The notes under the pieces: model-generated
Database searches by the model: none
Seen by the model: the letters and a program-made list of their open reading frames with translations, nothing else
What the model was told of the DNA's origin: nothing
Source of the DNA: Pseudolysinimonas_A sp947085045
GTDB lineage: Bacteria > Actinomycetota > Actinomycetes > Actinomycetales > Microbacteriaceae
Assembly: GCA_947085045.1 (NCBI GenBank)
Contig: CAMTUU010000008.1
Coordinates: 1-64,000 of the forward strand
Length of the DNA stretch: 64,000 nt
Direction of reading: 5' to 3'
Shown: piece after piece, positions 1-8,160 of the stretch
How positions within the stretch are numbered: the stretch's first letter is position 1
Layout of the letters: every line of letters starts with the position of its first letter
Translations under genes and position numbers: made by a program

Positions 1-1
1 C

Positions 2-430
2 CGGGCGTCCCAGGTCGGGGTGTCGGTGGATCTGTGGGTGCGCGGCATCTGCACCATCCGTCCGGGTGTCCCCGGGCTGAGTGACAACATCCGGGTACGC
101 AGCATCCTCGGCCGGTTCCTCGAGCACAGCCGGCTCTTCTGGTTCGCCAACGGCGGGCAGCCGAGCGTCGGCATCGGTTCAGCCGACCTGATGCACCGCA
201 ACCTCGACCGCCGGGTCGAGGCGATCGTGCGTCTCGTCGCCCCGGCGCACCTCAGCGAGATCGACCGGATGTGGCAGCTCGCGATGTCGGAAGACACGTC
301 GTCGTGGTGGCTCGGCGCCGACGGCCAGTGGGCACGCCACGACCGGGATGATTCGGGCGAGCCGCTCGTCGACCTCCAGAATGACCTCATGAGGCAGATC
401 GGGGCACGCAAGCGCTCGGGCGCGCGGTGA
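2..430 (+). CDS. ppk1: Polyphosphate kinase 1, C-terminal part (5' end outside window)
   Basis: PPK1 reversibly transfers the terminal phosphate of ATP to polyphosphate. The visible 142 residues match the C-terminal catalytic domain: a short stretch reading GICTIRPGVPGLSDNIRV, then GRFLEHSR and IGSADLMHRNLDRRVEA, all family hallmarks of the nucleotide and polyphosphate site. The frame is open from the first base, so the gene is cut by the window edge and no start is visible. Its TGA overlaps the GTG of the next gene by 4 nt, implying translational coupling. Placement before a MutT1-like gene and pstSCAB makes a phosphate/polyphosphate neighbourhood. Confidence 0.95.
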   Translation, partial: RASQVGVSVDLWVRGICTIRPGVPGLSDNIRVRSILGRFLEHSRLFWFANGGQPSVGIGSADLMHRNLDRRVEAIVRLVAPAHLSEIDRMWQLAMSEDTSSWWLGADGQWARHDRDDSGEPLVDLQNDLMRQIGARKRSGAR

Positions 431-1377
431 GTTCGACGACGGCGGAGCCGGTGCTCGCCGCGGGTGCGGTCTGCTGGAAGGTCACGGCCGCGGGGAAGCT
501 CCGCATCCTCGTCGTGCACCGCACGCAGCACAAGGACACCTCGCTGCCCAAAGGCAAGCTCGACCCGGGCGAGACGCTGCCCGAGACGGCGGTGCGCGAG
601 ATCGCCGAGGAGACCGGACTCGTCGTCGGACTTGGCCCCCCGCTGGGCATCGTCGAGTACGTCATGCCCAACGGACGTCAGAAGAAGGTCTACTACTGGT
701 CGGCCGAGGTCGACCCGCTCGCGATCGCCAATTCCACCTTCGTCTCGAACGACGAGATCGAGCAGCTCACCTGGCTCAGCCTGAAGAAGGCCCGCGAGCG
801 GATGAGCTTCGCCGCCGACCTCGACATCGTCGACAGGTTCGCCGAACTCTACGACCAGGGCCGTGCGCGCACGTTCGCGATCATCGCGTTGCGGCACGGG
901 AAGGCCACCCCGCCGCACGACTGGGACGGTCCCGACGCCACGCGCCCGCTGATGCCGCGCGGTCGGACACAGGCACTCAGCGTCGCGCCCGGGATCGCGG
1001 CCTTCCGGCCGGGAGAGTTGATCTCGTCAACCGCGGCGCGCTGCGTGACGACGATCGCCCCGACGGCGCGGATCACCGGGCTCGACATCGCCCAGCGCGA
1101 CGAGATCAGCCAAGACGCCTACGCCACCCGCGGCGAGGCCGTGCAGCACATCGTCGCGAGCCGCCTCGAGAAGCGCGTCACCACGGTGCTGTGCAGCCAC
1201 GGACCGGTGCTGCCACAGATCATCGACGCCGTTGCCCGCGCCACAGGCTCCGCCGACTCCGCCCGGCTGCAGCGCGCGGCGGCGCTCTCCCCCGGCGAAT
1301 ACGCCGTACTGCACGTCCCCCTCGAACGGCCCGAGACCGGCTTGGTCGCCGTCGAGATCCACGGCCCCACCGCGTGA
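427..1377 (+). CDS. Nudix hydrolase fused to histidine phosphatase (MutT1-like)
   Basis: The 316-residue protein has two domains. The N-terminal Nudix domain contains a perfect Nudix box (G43, E49, R57-E58, E61-E62, G64), which binds Mg2+ and the pyrophosphate bond. The C-terminal domain starts with the RHG motif (R156-H157-G158) of the histidine phosphatase (SixA/phosphoglycerate mutase) superfamily. This architecture and the ppk1 neighbour match mycobacterial MutT1, which hydrolyses 8-oxo-dGTP and diadenosine polyphosphates. The substrate here is inferred, not shown. The GTG start overlaps the ppk1 stop. Confidence 0.9.
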   Translation: MSSTTAEPVLAAGAVCWKVTAAGKLRILVVHRTQHKDTSLPKGKLDPGETLPETAVREIAEETGLVVGLGPPLGIVEYVMPNGRQKKVYYWSAEVDPLAIANSTFVSNDEIEQLTWLSLKKARERMSFAADLDIVDRFAELYDQGRARTFAIIALRHGKATPPHDWDGPDATRPLMPRGRTQALSVAPGIAAFRPGELISSTAARCVTTIAPTARITGLDIAQRDEISQDAYATRGEAVQHIVASRLEKRVTTVLCSHGPVLPQIIDAVARATGSADSARLQRAAALSPGEYAVLHVPLERPETGLVAVEIHGPTA

Positions 1378-1380
1378 CCC

Positions 1381-1409
1381 GCCCCGTCGGGGCCGGATCG
1401 AGACCGGCC
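1381..1409 (+). terminator. Small hairpins after the MutT1-like gene
   Basis: GCCCC-GTC-GGGGC (1381-1393) and GGCCGG/CCGGCC (1391-1396 with 1404-1409) are mutually exclusive short stems directly after the stop codon. There is no T-run, so this is only a possible 3' end. Confidence 0.3.
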
Positions 1410-1420
1410 GGATGACGGCC

Positions 1421-1486
1421 GTTCGACCCGCGTTCACCGCGTGTTCACCATCGCCGCGAAGGGTGTTCTCGCGACGTTCTTAGCGT
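1421..1486 (+). promoter_or_regulatory. pstS promoter with PHO-box array
   Basis: Five units beginning GTTC lie in strict 11-nt register at 1421, 1432, 1443, 1465 and 1476; only the 1454 position is degenerate. Units 2 and 3 begin with the full GTTCACC heptamer. Tandem 11-nt GTTCACC-type repeats are the known PhoP (PhoR-PhoP) binding pattern of actinobacteria. TAGCGT at 1481-1486 fits an actinobacterial -10 box, so PhoP would sit over the -35 region as an activator of pstSCAB under phosphate limitation. Confidence 0.75.
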
Positions 1487-1547
1487 CGACAGTCGGGCCC
1501 GCCTGGGTTCGCCAGTACCGAACACATCCGTTCCGGAGGAAATCACA

Positions 1548-2639
1548 GTGAACATCAAGCGCTCTGGCGGCATCGCCGCCATCGCCCTGGTCGGGGCTCT
1601 CGTCCTGGCCTCGTGCGCCACGAACGAAGGCGGTCCCAGCAGCACCGACAGCCCCGCCGAGTCACTCGAAGGCGTGCTCACCGGCTCCGGCGCGTCGAGC
1701 CAGGAGAAGGCTCAGACGGCTTGGACCGCCGCGATCCAGGATGCCAACAGCGGCCTGACCGTCAACTACAGCGCCGGCGGCTCCGGCGTGGGCCGCACCG
1801 CCTTCATCGAAGGCGCCGTCGACTTCGTCGGCTCGGACCGCGCGTTCAAGGCCGACGAACTGACGTCGAACACGTTCGGGTCCTGCGTCGCCGACACCCC
1901 GATCGTCGAGCTGCCGCTCTACATCTCGCCGATCGCCCTCGGCTACAACCTTCCCGGCGTCGAACAGCTCAACCTCGACGCGTCGACGATCGCGCTGATC
2001 TTCTCGAACCAGATCACCACGTGGAACGACCCGGCGATCGCCGACCTGAACGAGGGCGTCGACCTGCCCGCTCTGGCCATCACGCCCGTTTACCGTTCGA
2101 CCAACTCGGGCACCACCGAGAACTTCACCGACTACCTCTCGAAGGTCGCCCCCGACCAGTGGACCTTCGACGTCAGCGGTGACTGGCCGGCCGGGCTGAC
2201 CGGCGAAGCCGCTGCCGAGACCGGCGATGTCGCTTCCGCGCTCGCCAACGAGGGCACCATCGGCTACCTCGACGCGTCGCGCGCGCCGGGAACCACCGCG
2301 GCGATCCTCGTCGGCGATGAGTTCGTGAGCTACTCGCCGGAGGGCGCGGCCGCCGTCGTCGACGCCTCGCCGGCGGAAGACCGGGAGTTCGAGGGCGACC
2401 TCGCCATCGCGCTGGACCGCACCACGACCGAGTCCGGCACGTACCCGCTCGTGCTCGTGAGCTACCTCATCGGCTGCTCGGAGTACACCGACCCCGCTCA
2501 GGGCGCCCTGGTGAAGGGGTACTTCTCCTACATCGCGAGCGAGGACGGCCAGCTGGCCGCGGCTGATGCCGCCGGCAGCGCCCCGATCTCGGAGGCGCTC
2601 CGCACCCAGATCTCGACCGCGATCGAGCTCATCAAGTAA
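1548..2639 (+). CDS. pstS: Phosphate ABC transporter, substrate-binding lipoprotein
   Basis: PstS captures inorganic phosphate outside the membrane and delivers it to PstCA. The 363-residue protein has a lipoprotein signal peptide (lipobox LASC, lipidated C23), a low-complexity Ser/Thr linker, then the phosphate-binding fold: LTGSGASSQ near the N-terminus, SGGSGVGRTAF, and YRSTNSGTTENFTDYL, which carry the backbone and Ser/Thr phosphate ligands. The GTG start has a strong GGAGGA site 7 nt upstream. It is the first gene of pstSCAB. Confidence 0.96.
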   Translation: MNIKRSGGIAAIALVGALVLASCATNEGGPSSTDSPAESLEGVLTGSGASSQEKAQTAWTAAIQDANSGLTVNYSAGGSGVGRTAFIEGAVDFVGSDRAFKADELTSNTFGSCVADTPIVELPLYISPIALGYNLPGVEQLNLDASTIALIFSNQITTWNDPAIADLNEGVDLPALAITPVYRSTNSGTTENFTDYLSKVAPDQWTFDVSGDWPAGLTGEAAAETGDVASALANEGTIGYLDASRAPGTTAAILVGDEFVSYSPEGAAAVVDASPAEDREFEGDLAIALDRTTTESGTYPLVLVSYLIGCSEYTDPAQGALVKGYFSYIASEDGQLAAADAAGSAPISEALRTQISTAIELIK

Positions 2640-2647
2640 CGCCTCGA

Positions 2648-2695
2648 GGGCTGCCGGCCCGCGCCACCCCTGCGGTAGCGTGGGCCGGGCAGCCC
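2648..2695 (+). promoter_or_regulatory. Long hairpin between pstS and pstC
   Basis: The left arm 2648-2660 pairs with 2682-2695 over 13 base pairs with one bulged base and a 21-nt loop. No U-tract follows. A stem at this position commonly stabilises the upstream pstS message or partly terminates transcription, which would give more binding protein than permease. That role is inferred from position. Confidence 0.55.
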
Positions 2696-2743
2696 TTGCC
2701 TCTCCTCCCCCAGCCCGAATCGACCCCAGAGGCACTCACCAAC

Positions 2744-3688
2744 ATGACTGCAGTTCCCGGAAAGATCAGGGCGAAGCAGCGGCCCGGCGACCGGGTCTTC
2801 TCCGGTTCCGCGCTCGCCGCCGGCATCCTGATCCTGGTCACCCTCGCGGCCGTCGCGCTGTTCCTGGTCGTCCGGGGGGTGCCGGGGATCGTCGCGGATC
2901 CCGAGGACGCCGAGATTCTGAACGGGCTGGGTTTCTGGGCCTACGTCGGCCCGCTCGTCTTCGGCACGATCTGGTCGTCGCTGCTGGCCCTCGTCTTCGC
3001 GGTCCCCGTCGCCGTCGGCATCGCACTCTTCATCACCCACTACGCCCCTCGAGCCCTCGCCTCCCTGCTCGGCTACGTGATCGACCTCCTCGCGGCCGTG
3101 CCCTCGATCGTGTACGGCCTATGGGGTCTGCTCGTCTTCGCCCCCGCGATCAAGCCGATCTACGGCTGGCTCGTGGACAACCTCGGCTGGATTCCGATCT
3201 TCGCGGGGCCGGTCTCGGCCACGGGTCGCACCATCCTGACCGCAGCCATCGTGCTCGCGGTCATGGTCTTGCCGATCATCACCGCGATCAGCCGCGAGAT
3301 CTTCCTGCAGACCCCCACACTCCACGAGGAGGCGGCGCTCGCCCTCGGCGCGACCCGATGGGAGATGATCCGGATGGCCGTGCTGCCGTTCGGCCGCCCC
3401 GGCATCATCTCGGCGGCGATGCTCGGCCTCGGGCGCGCCCTCGGCGAGACGATGGCGGTCGCGATCGTCCTGTCGGCGACCGGTGTCATCACCTTCGAGC
3501 TGCTGACCTCGACCAACCCCTCGACGATTCCGGCGAACATCGCCCTGAAGTTCGCCGAGGGCAGCTTCGGGATCGGGATCAATGTCCTCATCGGCACCGG
3601 CCTGGTGCTGTTCGTCATCTCCTTCGCCGTCAACGCGGTGGCCCGCTGGGTCGTCTCGCGGCGCAAGGAATTCTCAGGAGCGAACTGA
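2744..3688 (+). CDS. pstC: Phosphate ABC transporter permease PstC
   Basis: One of two membrane subunits forming the phosphate channel. The 314-residue protein has about six hydrophobic segments and the permease coupling loop near its C-terminal third (EEAALALGATRWEMIR), which contacts PstB. I chose ATG 2744 because AGAGG lies about 11 nt upstream and the protein then begins like other PstC proteins; an in-frame start 48 nt earlier overlaps the intergenic hairpin. The TGA overlaps the pstA ATG. Confidence 0.95.
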   Translation: MTAVPGKIRAKQRPGDRVFSGSALAAGILILVTLAAVALFLVVRGVPGIVADPEDAEILNGLGFWAYVGPLVFGTIWSSLLALVFAVPVAVGIALFITHYAPRALASLLGYVIDLLAAVPSIVYGLWGLLVFAPAIKPIYGWLVDNLGWIPIFAGPVSATGRTILTAAIVLAVMVLPIITAISREIFLQTPTLHEEAALALGATRWEMIRMAVLPFGRPGIISAAMLGLGRALGETMAVAIVLSATGVITFELLTSTNPSTIPANIALKFAEGSFGIGINVLIGTGLVLFVISFAVNAVARWVVSRRKEFSGAN

Positions 3689-4773
3689 TGACCGACACCG
3701 TCGCCACGACCGCACGCCCGGCCGCGAACTCGCTCACCGCGGGCAAGCTGCCGCGCTGGACGCCGTGGGCGATCCTCGGCGGCTCGCTCGTCGTCTCGTT
3801 CGTCATCTTCGCGCTCATCGCGATGGGGTCCGGTGGCGAGATCCCGGTTCCCGGAGTCGCCGTCGTCGGTGCCCTGATCTACGTCGTCGCGACCGTGGTG
3901 CTCTCCGGTCTGACGGAGGGTCGTCGCAAGGCGATCGACCGCCTCATGACCACTCTGGTGATCGGCGCCTTCCTGATCGCGATGGTCCCTCTGATCTCGG
4001 TCACCTGGACGGTCGTCAGCCTCGGACTCGAGCGCTTTGACGCCACGTTCTTCTCCGAGTCGATGCGCAGCGTCAACGGCGAGGGCGGCGGCGCCCTGCA
4101 CGCCGTCGTCGGCACGCTCTTGATCACGCTGACGGCGACCGCGATCTCGGTGCCGATCGGGCTGCTCACCGCGATCTATCTCGTCGAGTACGGTCGCGGC
4201 CGTCTCGCCCGCGCGATCACCTTCTTCGTCGATGTGATGACTGGCATCCCCTCGATCGTGGCGGGCCTGTTCGCGTTCGCGCTGTTCACCGCCCTGCTCG
4301 GTCCCCGGTCGCAGTCCGGGATCGCCGGGGCGATCGCGCTCGCGGTGCTCATGATCCCGGTCGTCGTGCGGTCGTCGGAGGAGATGTTGCGCATCGTGCC
4401 GAACGAGCTGCGCGAAGCATCCTTCGCCCTCGGCGTGCCGAAGTGGCTGACGGTGGTCAAGGTCGTGCTGCCGACTGCGATCGCGGGAATCACCACCGGC
4501 GTCATGATCGCGATCGCCCGCGTCATCGGTGAGACGGCTCCCCTGCTGCTCGCCTCGGGCTTCACCAACAACATGAACTACAACCTCTTCGACAACCCGA
4601 TGCAGACGCTGCCGCTGTTCGTGTACACCAGCTATCGGCAGTCCGCCGGCACCGTCGTCGCGGATCTCGACCGCGCCTGGGCCGGTGCCCTCACCCTCAT
4701 CGTGATCGTGCTGGTGCTGAACCTGATCGCCCGTCTCATCGCCAAATTCTTCGCGCCCAAGACCGGGCGCTGA
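3688..4773 (+). CDS. pstA: Phosphate ABC transporter permease PstA
   Basis: Second membrane subunit of the phosphate importer (361 residues). Three hydrophobic helices precede residue 110, which is an extended N-terminus compared with short PstA proteins. The conserved permease core follows, with the coupling loop REASFALGVPKWLTVVK. The ATG overlaps the pstC stop (ATGA) and AGGAG lies 7 nt upstream. It ends 11 nt before pstB, within one operon. Confidence 0.95.
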   Translation: MTDTVATTARPAANSLTAGKLPRWTPWAILGGSLVVSFVIFALIAMGSGGEIPVPGVAVVGALIYVVATVVLSGLTEGRRKAIDRLMTTLVIGAFLIAMVPLISVTWTVVSLGLERFDATFFSESMRSVNGEGGGALHAVVGTLLITLTATAISVPIGLLTAIYLVEYGRGRLARAITFFVDVMTGIPSIVAGLFAFALFTALLGPRSQSGIAGAIALAVLMIPVVVRSSEEMLRIVPNELREASFALGVPKWLTVVKVVLPTAIAGITTGVMIAIARVIGETAPLLLASGFTNNMNYNLFDNPMQTLPLFVYTSYRQSAGTVVADLDRAWAGALTLIVIVLVLNLIARLIAKFFAPKTGR

Positions 4774-4784
4774 AAGGGATACCC

Positions 4785-5564
4785 GTGTCCAAGCGCATCG
4801 AAGTCAACAATCTCGACGTCTACTACAGCAAGTTCAAGGCGGTCGAAGGGGTTGCTCTCACGATCGAGCCCCGCACCGTCACGGCTTTCATCGGCCCGTC
4901 GGGCTGCGGCAAGTCGACGTTCCTGCGCACGCTCAACCGCATGCACGAGGTCATCCCGGGTGCTTGGGTCGATGGCGAGGTCTACATCGACGGCAACAAC
5001 CTCTACGGCGCCGGCGTCGACCCGGTGCTCGTTCGCCGTCAGGTCGGCATGGTCTTCCAACGGCCCAACCCGTTCCCGACGATGTCGATCCGCGACAACG
5101 TGCTCGCCGGCGTGAAGCTCAACAACACCCGGATGTCGCGCGGAGACCAGGATTCGCTCGTCGAGGAGTCGCTCAAGGGCGCCAACCTCTGGAACGAGGT
5201 CAAGGACCGCCTCGACAAGCCCGGATCGGGTCTCTCCGGCGGTCAGCAGCAGCGCCTCTGCATCGCCCGGGCGATCGCCGTGCGTCCCGACGTCATCCTC
5301 ATGGACGAGCCGTGCTCGGCCCTCGACCCGATCTCGACCCTGGCGATCGAGGACCTCATCGAGGAGCTCAAGCAGGAGTACACGATCGTGATCGTCACCC
5401 ACAACATGCAGCAGGCGTCGCGGGTGAGCGATCGCACCGCCTTCTTCAACATCGCGGGCACGGGCAAGCCCGGCAAGCTCATCGAGTACGACGACACGAC
5501 GACGATCTTCAGCAAGCCCAGCGTGCAGGCGACCGAGGACTACGTCTCGGGCAAGTTCGGATGA
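4785..5564 (+). CDS. pstB: Phosphate ABC transporter ATPase PstB
   Basis: The ATPase that powers phosphate import. The 259-residue protein has a Walker A GPSGCGKST (37-45), a Q-loop near FQRPNPFP (91-98), the signature LSGGQQQR (150-157) and a Walker B ILMDEP (171-176) followed by the D-loop SALD. Length and motifs are standard. The GTG start is preceded by GAAAGGGA. No phoU follows; the next gene is on the other strand and convergent hairpins lie between. Confidence 0.97.
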   Translation: MSKRIEVNNLDVYYSKFKAVEGVALTIEPRTVTAFIGPSGCGKSTFLRTLNRMHEVIPGAWVDGEVYIDGNNLYGAGVDPVLVRRQVGMVFQRPNPFPTMSIRDNVLAGVKLNNTRMSRGDQDSLVEESLKGANLWNEVKDRLDKPGSGLSGGQQQRLCIARAIAVRPDVILMDEPCSALDPISTLAIEDLIEELKQEYTIVIVTHNMQQASRVSDRTAFFNIAGTGKPGKLIEYDDTTTIFSKPSVQATEDYVSGKFG

Positions 5565-5763
5565 GCTGACCCGCTGCGCACGACGCCCGACATCCGGGTG
5601 ATGATCGATTTCCTCGTGCCCGCGTTCCGGGTGACCGCCTGCCTGGTCTGGGCGTGATCCCGCTGACCGCGGACTGACTCGCCGCGCTGGTCGCTCCGGC
5701 GCGTGGCGCCGCTCCCGATCGGGGGTGCCTCCGCATCCATCCGTGATGCGGGTCCGGGAAGGG

Positions 5764-5801
5764 GCGGGGGCCAGCGCGGAACCACCCGCGCTCGCCCCCG
5801 C
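5764..5801. terminator. Strong hairpin between pstB and rskA
   Basis: 5764-5779 pairs with 5785-5801 over 16 bp with one mismatch and a 5-nt loop. It lies between two convergent genes and can work on either strand, probably ending the pst transcript. The interval 5565-5763 upstream shows no gene. Confidence 0.6.
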
Positions 5802-5803
5802 AG

Positions 5804-5832
5804 TTCCCCGGCGGGATCAGGACGCCGGGGAA
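5804..5832 (-). terminator. Terminator hairpin after rskA
   Basis: A perfect 10-bp stem (TTCCCCGGCG and its complement, 9-nt loop) begins 5 nt after the rskA stop codon on the minus strand. It is the likely 3' end of the sigK-rskA transcript and may also act on pst read-through. Confidence 0.6.
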
Positions 5833-5837
5833 GAATG

Positions 5838-6542
5838 TCAGGCGGTCGGGATGACGACGATCGGAATCGTCGTCGGTGTCGTCGATCCGCCCGCGGGCTC
5901 GACCGTGATGCCGATCGAGTCCCCGGCATCCATCTCACCGGTCAGGGACACGGTCGACGGCTGCGCGCCGCTCGACGCGAAGGTGGCGTCGGGCTCCGCG
6001 TTGCCCGCCGAATCGATGAACCAGGCCTGGTAGATGCGGTCGGCGGGCAGCTGGTCGAGGTCGTCGACCAGGATGGCGGCGCGACCGAGGGAGGCCGACC
6101 AGACGGCGGTGACGCTGCCGCCCCCGGGAACATCGCTCACGACCCGCCCGTAATCGGCGGCCGCGGTGATCTGCTCGACGACCGACGGTTCGCGGTTCAG
6201 CTGGAGCGCGAGGGTCGTGCCGCCGGCGACGAGGACGATCGCGGCCGCGGCACCGAGCACGGCGGCGACGGGGCGACGCAACCACGGCCCGCGCACGACG
6301 TTGGTCGGCTGCGGGGTTGCCTCGACGGTGTTCAGGATGCTGTCACGCAGCGACGACGGCGGGGCGACGGGCGCGGCGGCGAGGCCGAGCATCGCCGCGG
6401 TCTCGGTGAATTCGCTGACTTCGGTCGCCAGACGCGGCGAACGACGGAGCTCTTGCTCCAGTTCGCGGCGCTCGGCGGCGGTCATCGCGCCCACGGCGTA
6501 CGAGGCGGCACGCGTGGTGACGTCGTCGGCCGGATCGGTCAT
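5838..6542 (-). CDS. rskA: Anti-sigma-K factor, RskA type
   Basis: Single-pass membrane anti-sigma factor (234 residues) that holds the adjacent ECF sigma factor inactive. The N-terminal cytoplasmic anti-sigma domain begins near residue 10 (AASYAVGAMTAAERRELE). One transmembrane helix lies around residues 92-112 (AVLGAAAAIVLVAGGTTLA). The extracytoplasmic C-terminal part has the RskA core with a DRIYQAWFID segment. Its ATG overlaps the sigK stop by 4 nt (ATGA), the usual coupling for a sigma/anti-sigma pair. In mycobacteria release needs stepwise proteolysis of RskA; whether that holds here is inferred. Confidence 0.9.
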   Translation of the reverse strand: MTDPADDVTTRAASYAVGAMTAAERRELEQELRRSPRLATEVSEFTETAAMLGLAAAPVAPPSSLRDSILNTVEATPQPTNVVRGPWLRRPVAAVLGAAAAIVLVAGGTTLALQLNREPSVVEQITAAADYGRVVSDVPGGGSVTAVWSASLGRAAILVDDLDQLPADRIYQAWFIDSAGNAEPDATFASSGAQPSTVSLTGEMDAGDSIGITVEPAGGSTTPTTIPIVVIPTA

Positions 6543-7210
6543 GAGGTCACCCCCAGTTCGTCACGCAGGCGGATCATGCCGTCGCGCAGTCGGGTCTTCA
6601 CGGTGCCCAGCGGGATGCCGAGGATCTCGGCCATCTCGCTGTGACTGTAGCCACCGTAGTAGGCGAGGATGACGGCTTCGCGCTGCAGGGCGGTCAGGCG
6701 GCTCATCGAGCGCTTCACCCGCTCGTTCTCGATCCGGATCTCGACGGACTCGGAGACGGCATCGAAGTCGCGCTCCATGTCGCGGATCCCGATCTTCAGG
6801 TCGCGCTCGTGGCTCTTCTGCGAGGCGCGGATGCGATCGACGGCCCGGCGGTGCGCCATGGTCAGCACCCACGCCATCCCGCTGCCCTTGTTGGCGTCGA
6901 ACTTGCCGGCCTGCTGCCAGATCTCGAGGAAGACCTCCTGCGTGACCTCCTCGGACTGCGCGCGATCGCGCAGGAGGCGGGTGACGAGGCCCATCACGCG
7001 CGAGGAGATGCGGTCGTACACCTCGGCGAATGCGGAGCGATCGCCGCCGGCCACGTCGCGCAGGAGGCTCTCGATCGAGAGATCCTGAGCGCGATCGGGC
7101 TGAACGGCTTCCACGAGCGCCAGTCTCCCACCTGCGGGGTGATTCGCCCGAGCCGAGGCCCGGGCTTGACGCCGGGCTCCCGAGGTGTCACTGAGGGACA
7201 CGACACTCAT
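6539..7210 (-). CDS. sigK: ECF RNA polymerase sigma factor, SigK type
   Basis: Extracytoplasmic-function sigma factor (223 residues). Sigma region 2 spans about residues 55-120 (FAEVYDRISSRVMGLV through EEVTQEVFLEIWQQ and WVLTMAHRRAVDRIRA). Region 4 helix-turn-helix is near the C-terminus (LTALQREAVILAYYGGYS then EMAEILGIPLGTVKTRLRDG). I keep ATG 7210 because GGAAGGAG sits 7 nt upstream. The first 35 residues are poorly structured. It is coupled to rskA, and a SigK-like promoter about 100 nt upstream suggests autoregulation. Confidence 0.92.
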   Translation of the reverse strand: MSVVSLSDTSGARRQARASARANHPAGGRLALVEAVQPDRAQDLSIESLLRDVAGGDRSAFAEVYDRISSRVMGLVTRLLRDRAQSEEVTQEVFLEIWQQAGKFDANKGSGMAWVLTMAHRRAVDRIRASQKSHERDLKIGIRDMERDFDAVSESVEIRIENERVKRSMSRLTALQREAVILAYYGGYSHSEMAEILGIPLGTVKTRLRDGMIRLRDELGVTS

Positions 7211-7306
7211 GACCGGGCTCCTTCCGGGGCGGGGCAGCGGGTGGTCGATGGGCCGGGGCGCAGTGTCTGGGATGGCTCAGAAGCCCACCACACCCCGGTA
7301 GCTGTC

Positions 7307-7336
7307 TATTCGGGGCAGGCGGCCCGGGTGGATTGG
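7307..7336 (-). promoter_or_regulatory. Candidate SigK-dependent promoter of sigK-rskA
   Basis: On the minus strand CCAATCC (7336-7330) is followed after exactly 16 nt by CCGAATA (7313-7307). From memory the mycobacterial SigK consensus is CCATCC-N16/17-CCGAATA, so the -10 half is an exact match and the -35 half is close. Transcription would start near 7300 and leave a leader of about 90 nt. Confidence 0.65.
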
Positions 7337-7453
7337 CGGGAATCGCCACCAGCCGTCCCGGGGCGTGCCGACCCGGACGCGGGAGACCGGCGGATGCTCG
7401 ACGGTGTCGACCGGAGCGCGGAACCGAGCCGCAGAAACGCCTCTCGGCGCAAG

Positions 7454-7468
7454 GCCGCTCGAAGCGGC
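7454..7468 (-). terminator. Short hairpin downstream of the 7521-8159 gene
   Basis: GCCGCT-CGA-AGCGGC forms a 6-bp stem with a 3-nt loop, about 55 nt past the stop of the upstream minus-strand gene. No T-run follows, so the assignment is weak. Apart from this and the sigK promoter, 7211-7520 shows no gene. Confidence 0.3.
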
Positions 7469-7520
7469 GAATATTGGAGCCCGGGGTTACTGCGGCCCGG
7501 CCGGAACAGTCTACCCGCGG

Positions 7521-8159
7521 CTACTCGAGGGCGCCGTCGCGGGCCAGGCGAGCGCAGACCGCGAGTTCGTCGGCCGTGGTCGTGAGCCGCAACGCGCGCG
7601 TGGTGAGCTCGGTCGCGCGCTCCGGGCTGACGGCATCCTGATCGTCGGCAACGCTCGACGCGCCCGCCGCGGCGACCCGGCAGAAGGCGGCGGCGCGGTC
7701 GAGGGCGAGGGCGAAGTCGCCCTCGAAGACGCCGCGCAGGATGCGATCGGCCAGGTCGGTGACCTCGTCGGGTCCGGCCGGGATCGGGGCGCCCGCCACG
7801 AGGGCGTCGATCGTCGGCAGCACCTCGGTGCCGCGCTGGAAGAGCAGGCTGACGCCGGCCGGATCCTGGTGGATGAGCAGCCGCACCAGGTAGAGCCGCC
7901 AGAGTGCGCCGGGCAGGGTGTGCGGCCCGGAGCGCGCCCACAGCTCGGCGAGGGCATCCAGGCCGTGTTCGTCGGTGTAGTGCACGAGGCGGTCGACGAC
8001 CTCGGGGTCGCCGGCGTGGCGCGCCCGAGACAGCAGGGCGCGCGCCGTTTCGTGGGCGACCCGCAGCACGCGCGCGGGATCGTCGCCGCCCTCGAGCGCA
8101 TCGAACTTCGACCCGCTGAACAGCCTGGGCTTGTGGAACTGGTCGGACACCGAGTCCAC
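7521..8159 (-). CDS. Uncharacterised helical protein paired with an XRE regulator
   Basis: A 212-residue, mostly alpha-helical acidic protein with no signal peptide or membrane segment. The N-terminus includes FSGSKFDALEGGDDPARVL, and the body is rich in Leu/Ala/Arg helices. I recall similar actinobacterial proteins being labelled RNA polymerase beta subunit, but nothing here resembles RpoB and I give no function. Two GTG starts are possible: 8159, 1 nt after the upstream stop, or 8150. Tight coupling to the HTH gene upstream suggests joint expression. Confidence 0.75.
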   Translation of the reverse strand: MDSVSDQFHKPRLFSGSKFDALEGGDDPARVLRVAHETARALLSRARHAGDPEVVDRLVHYTDEHGLDALAELWARSGPHTLPGALWRLYLVRLLIHQDPAGVSLLFQRGTEVLPTIDALVAGAPIPAGPDEVTDLADRILRGVFEGDFALALDRAAAFCRVAAAGASSVADDQDAVSPERATELTTRALRLTTTADELAVCARLARDGALE

Positions 8160-8160
8160 G

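Noticed and set aside
5703..6644. Plus-strand open frame opposite rskA
   Set aside because: Gly/Arg-rich composition and full overlap with the coupled sigK-rskA pair.
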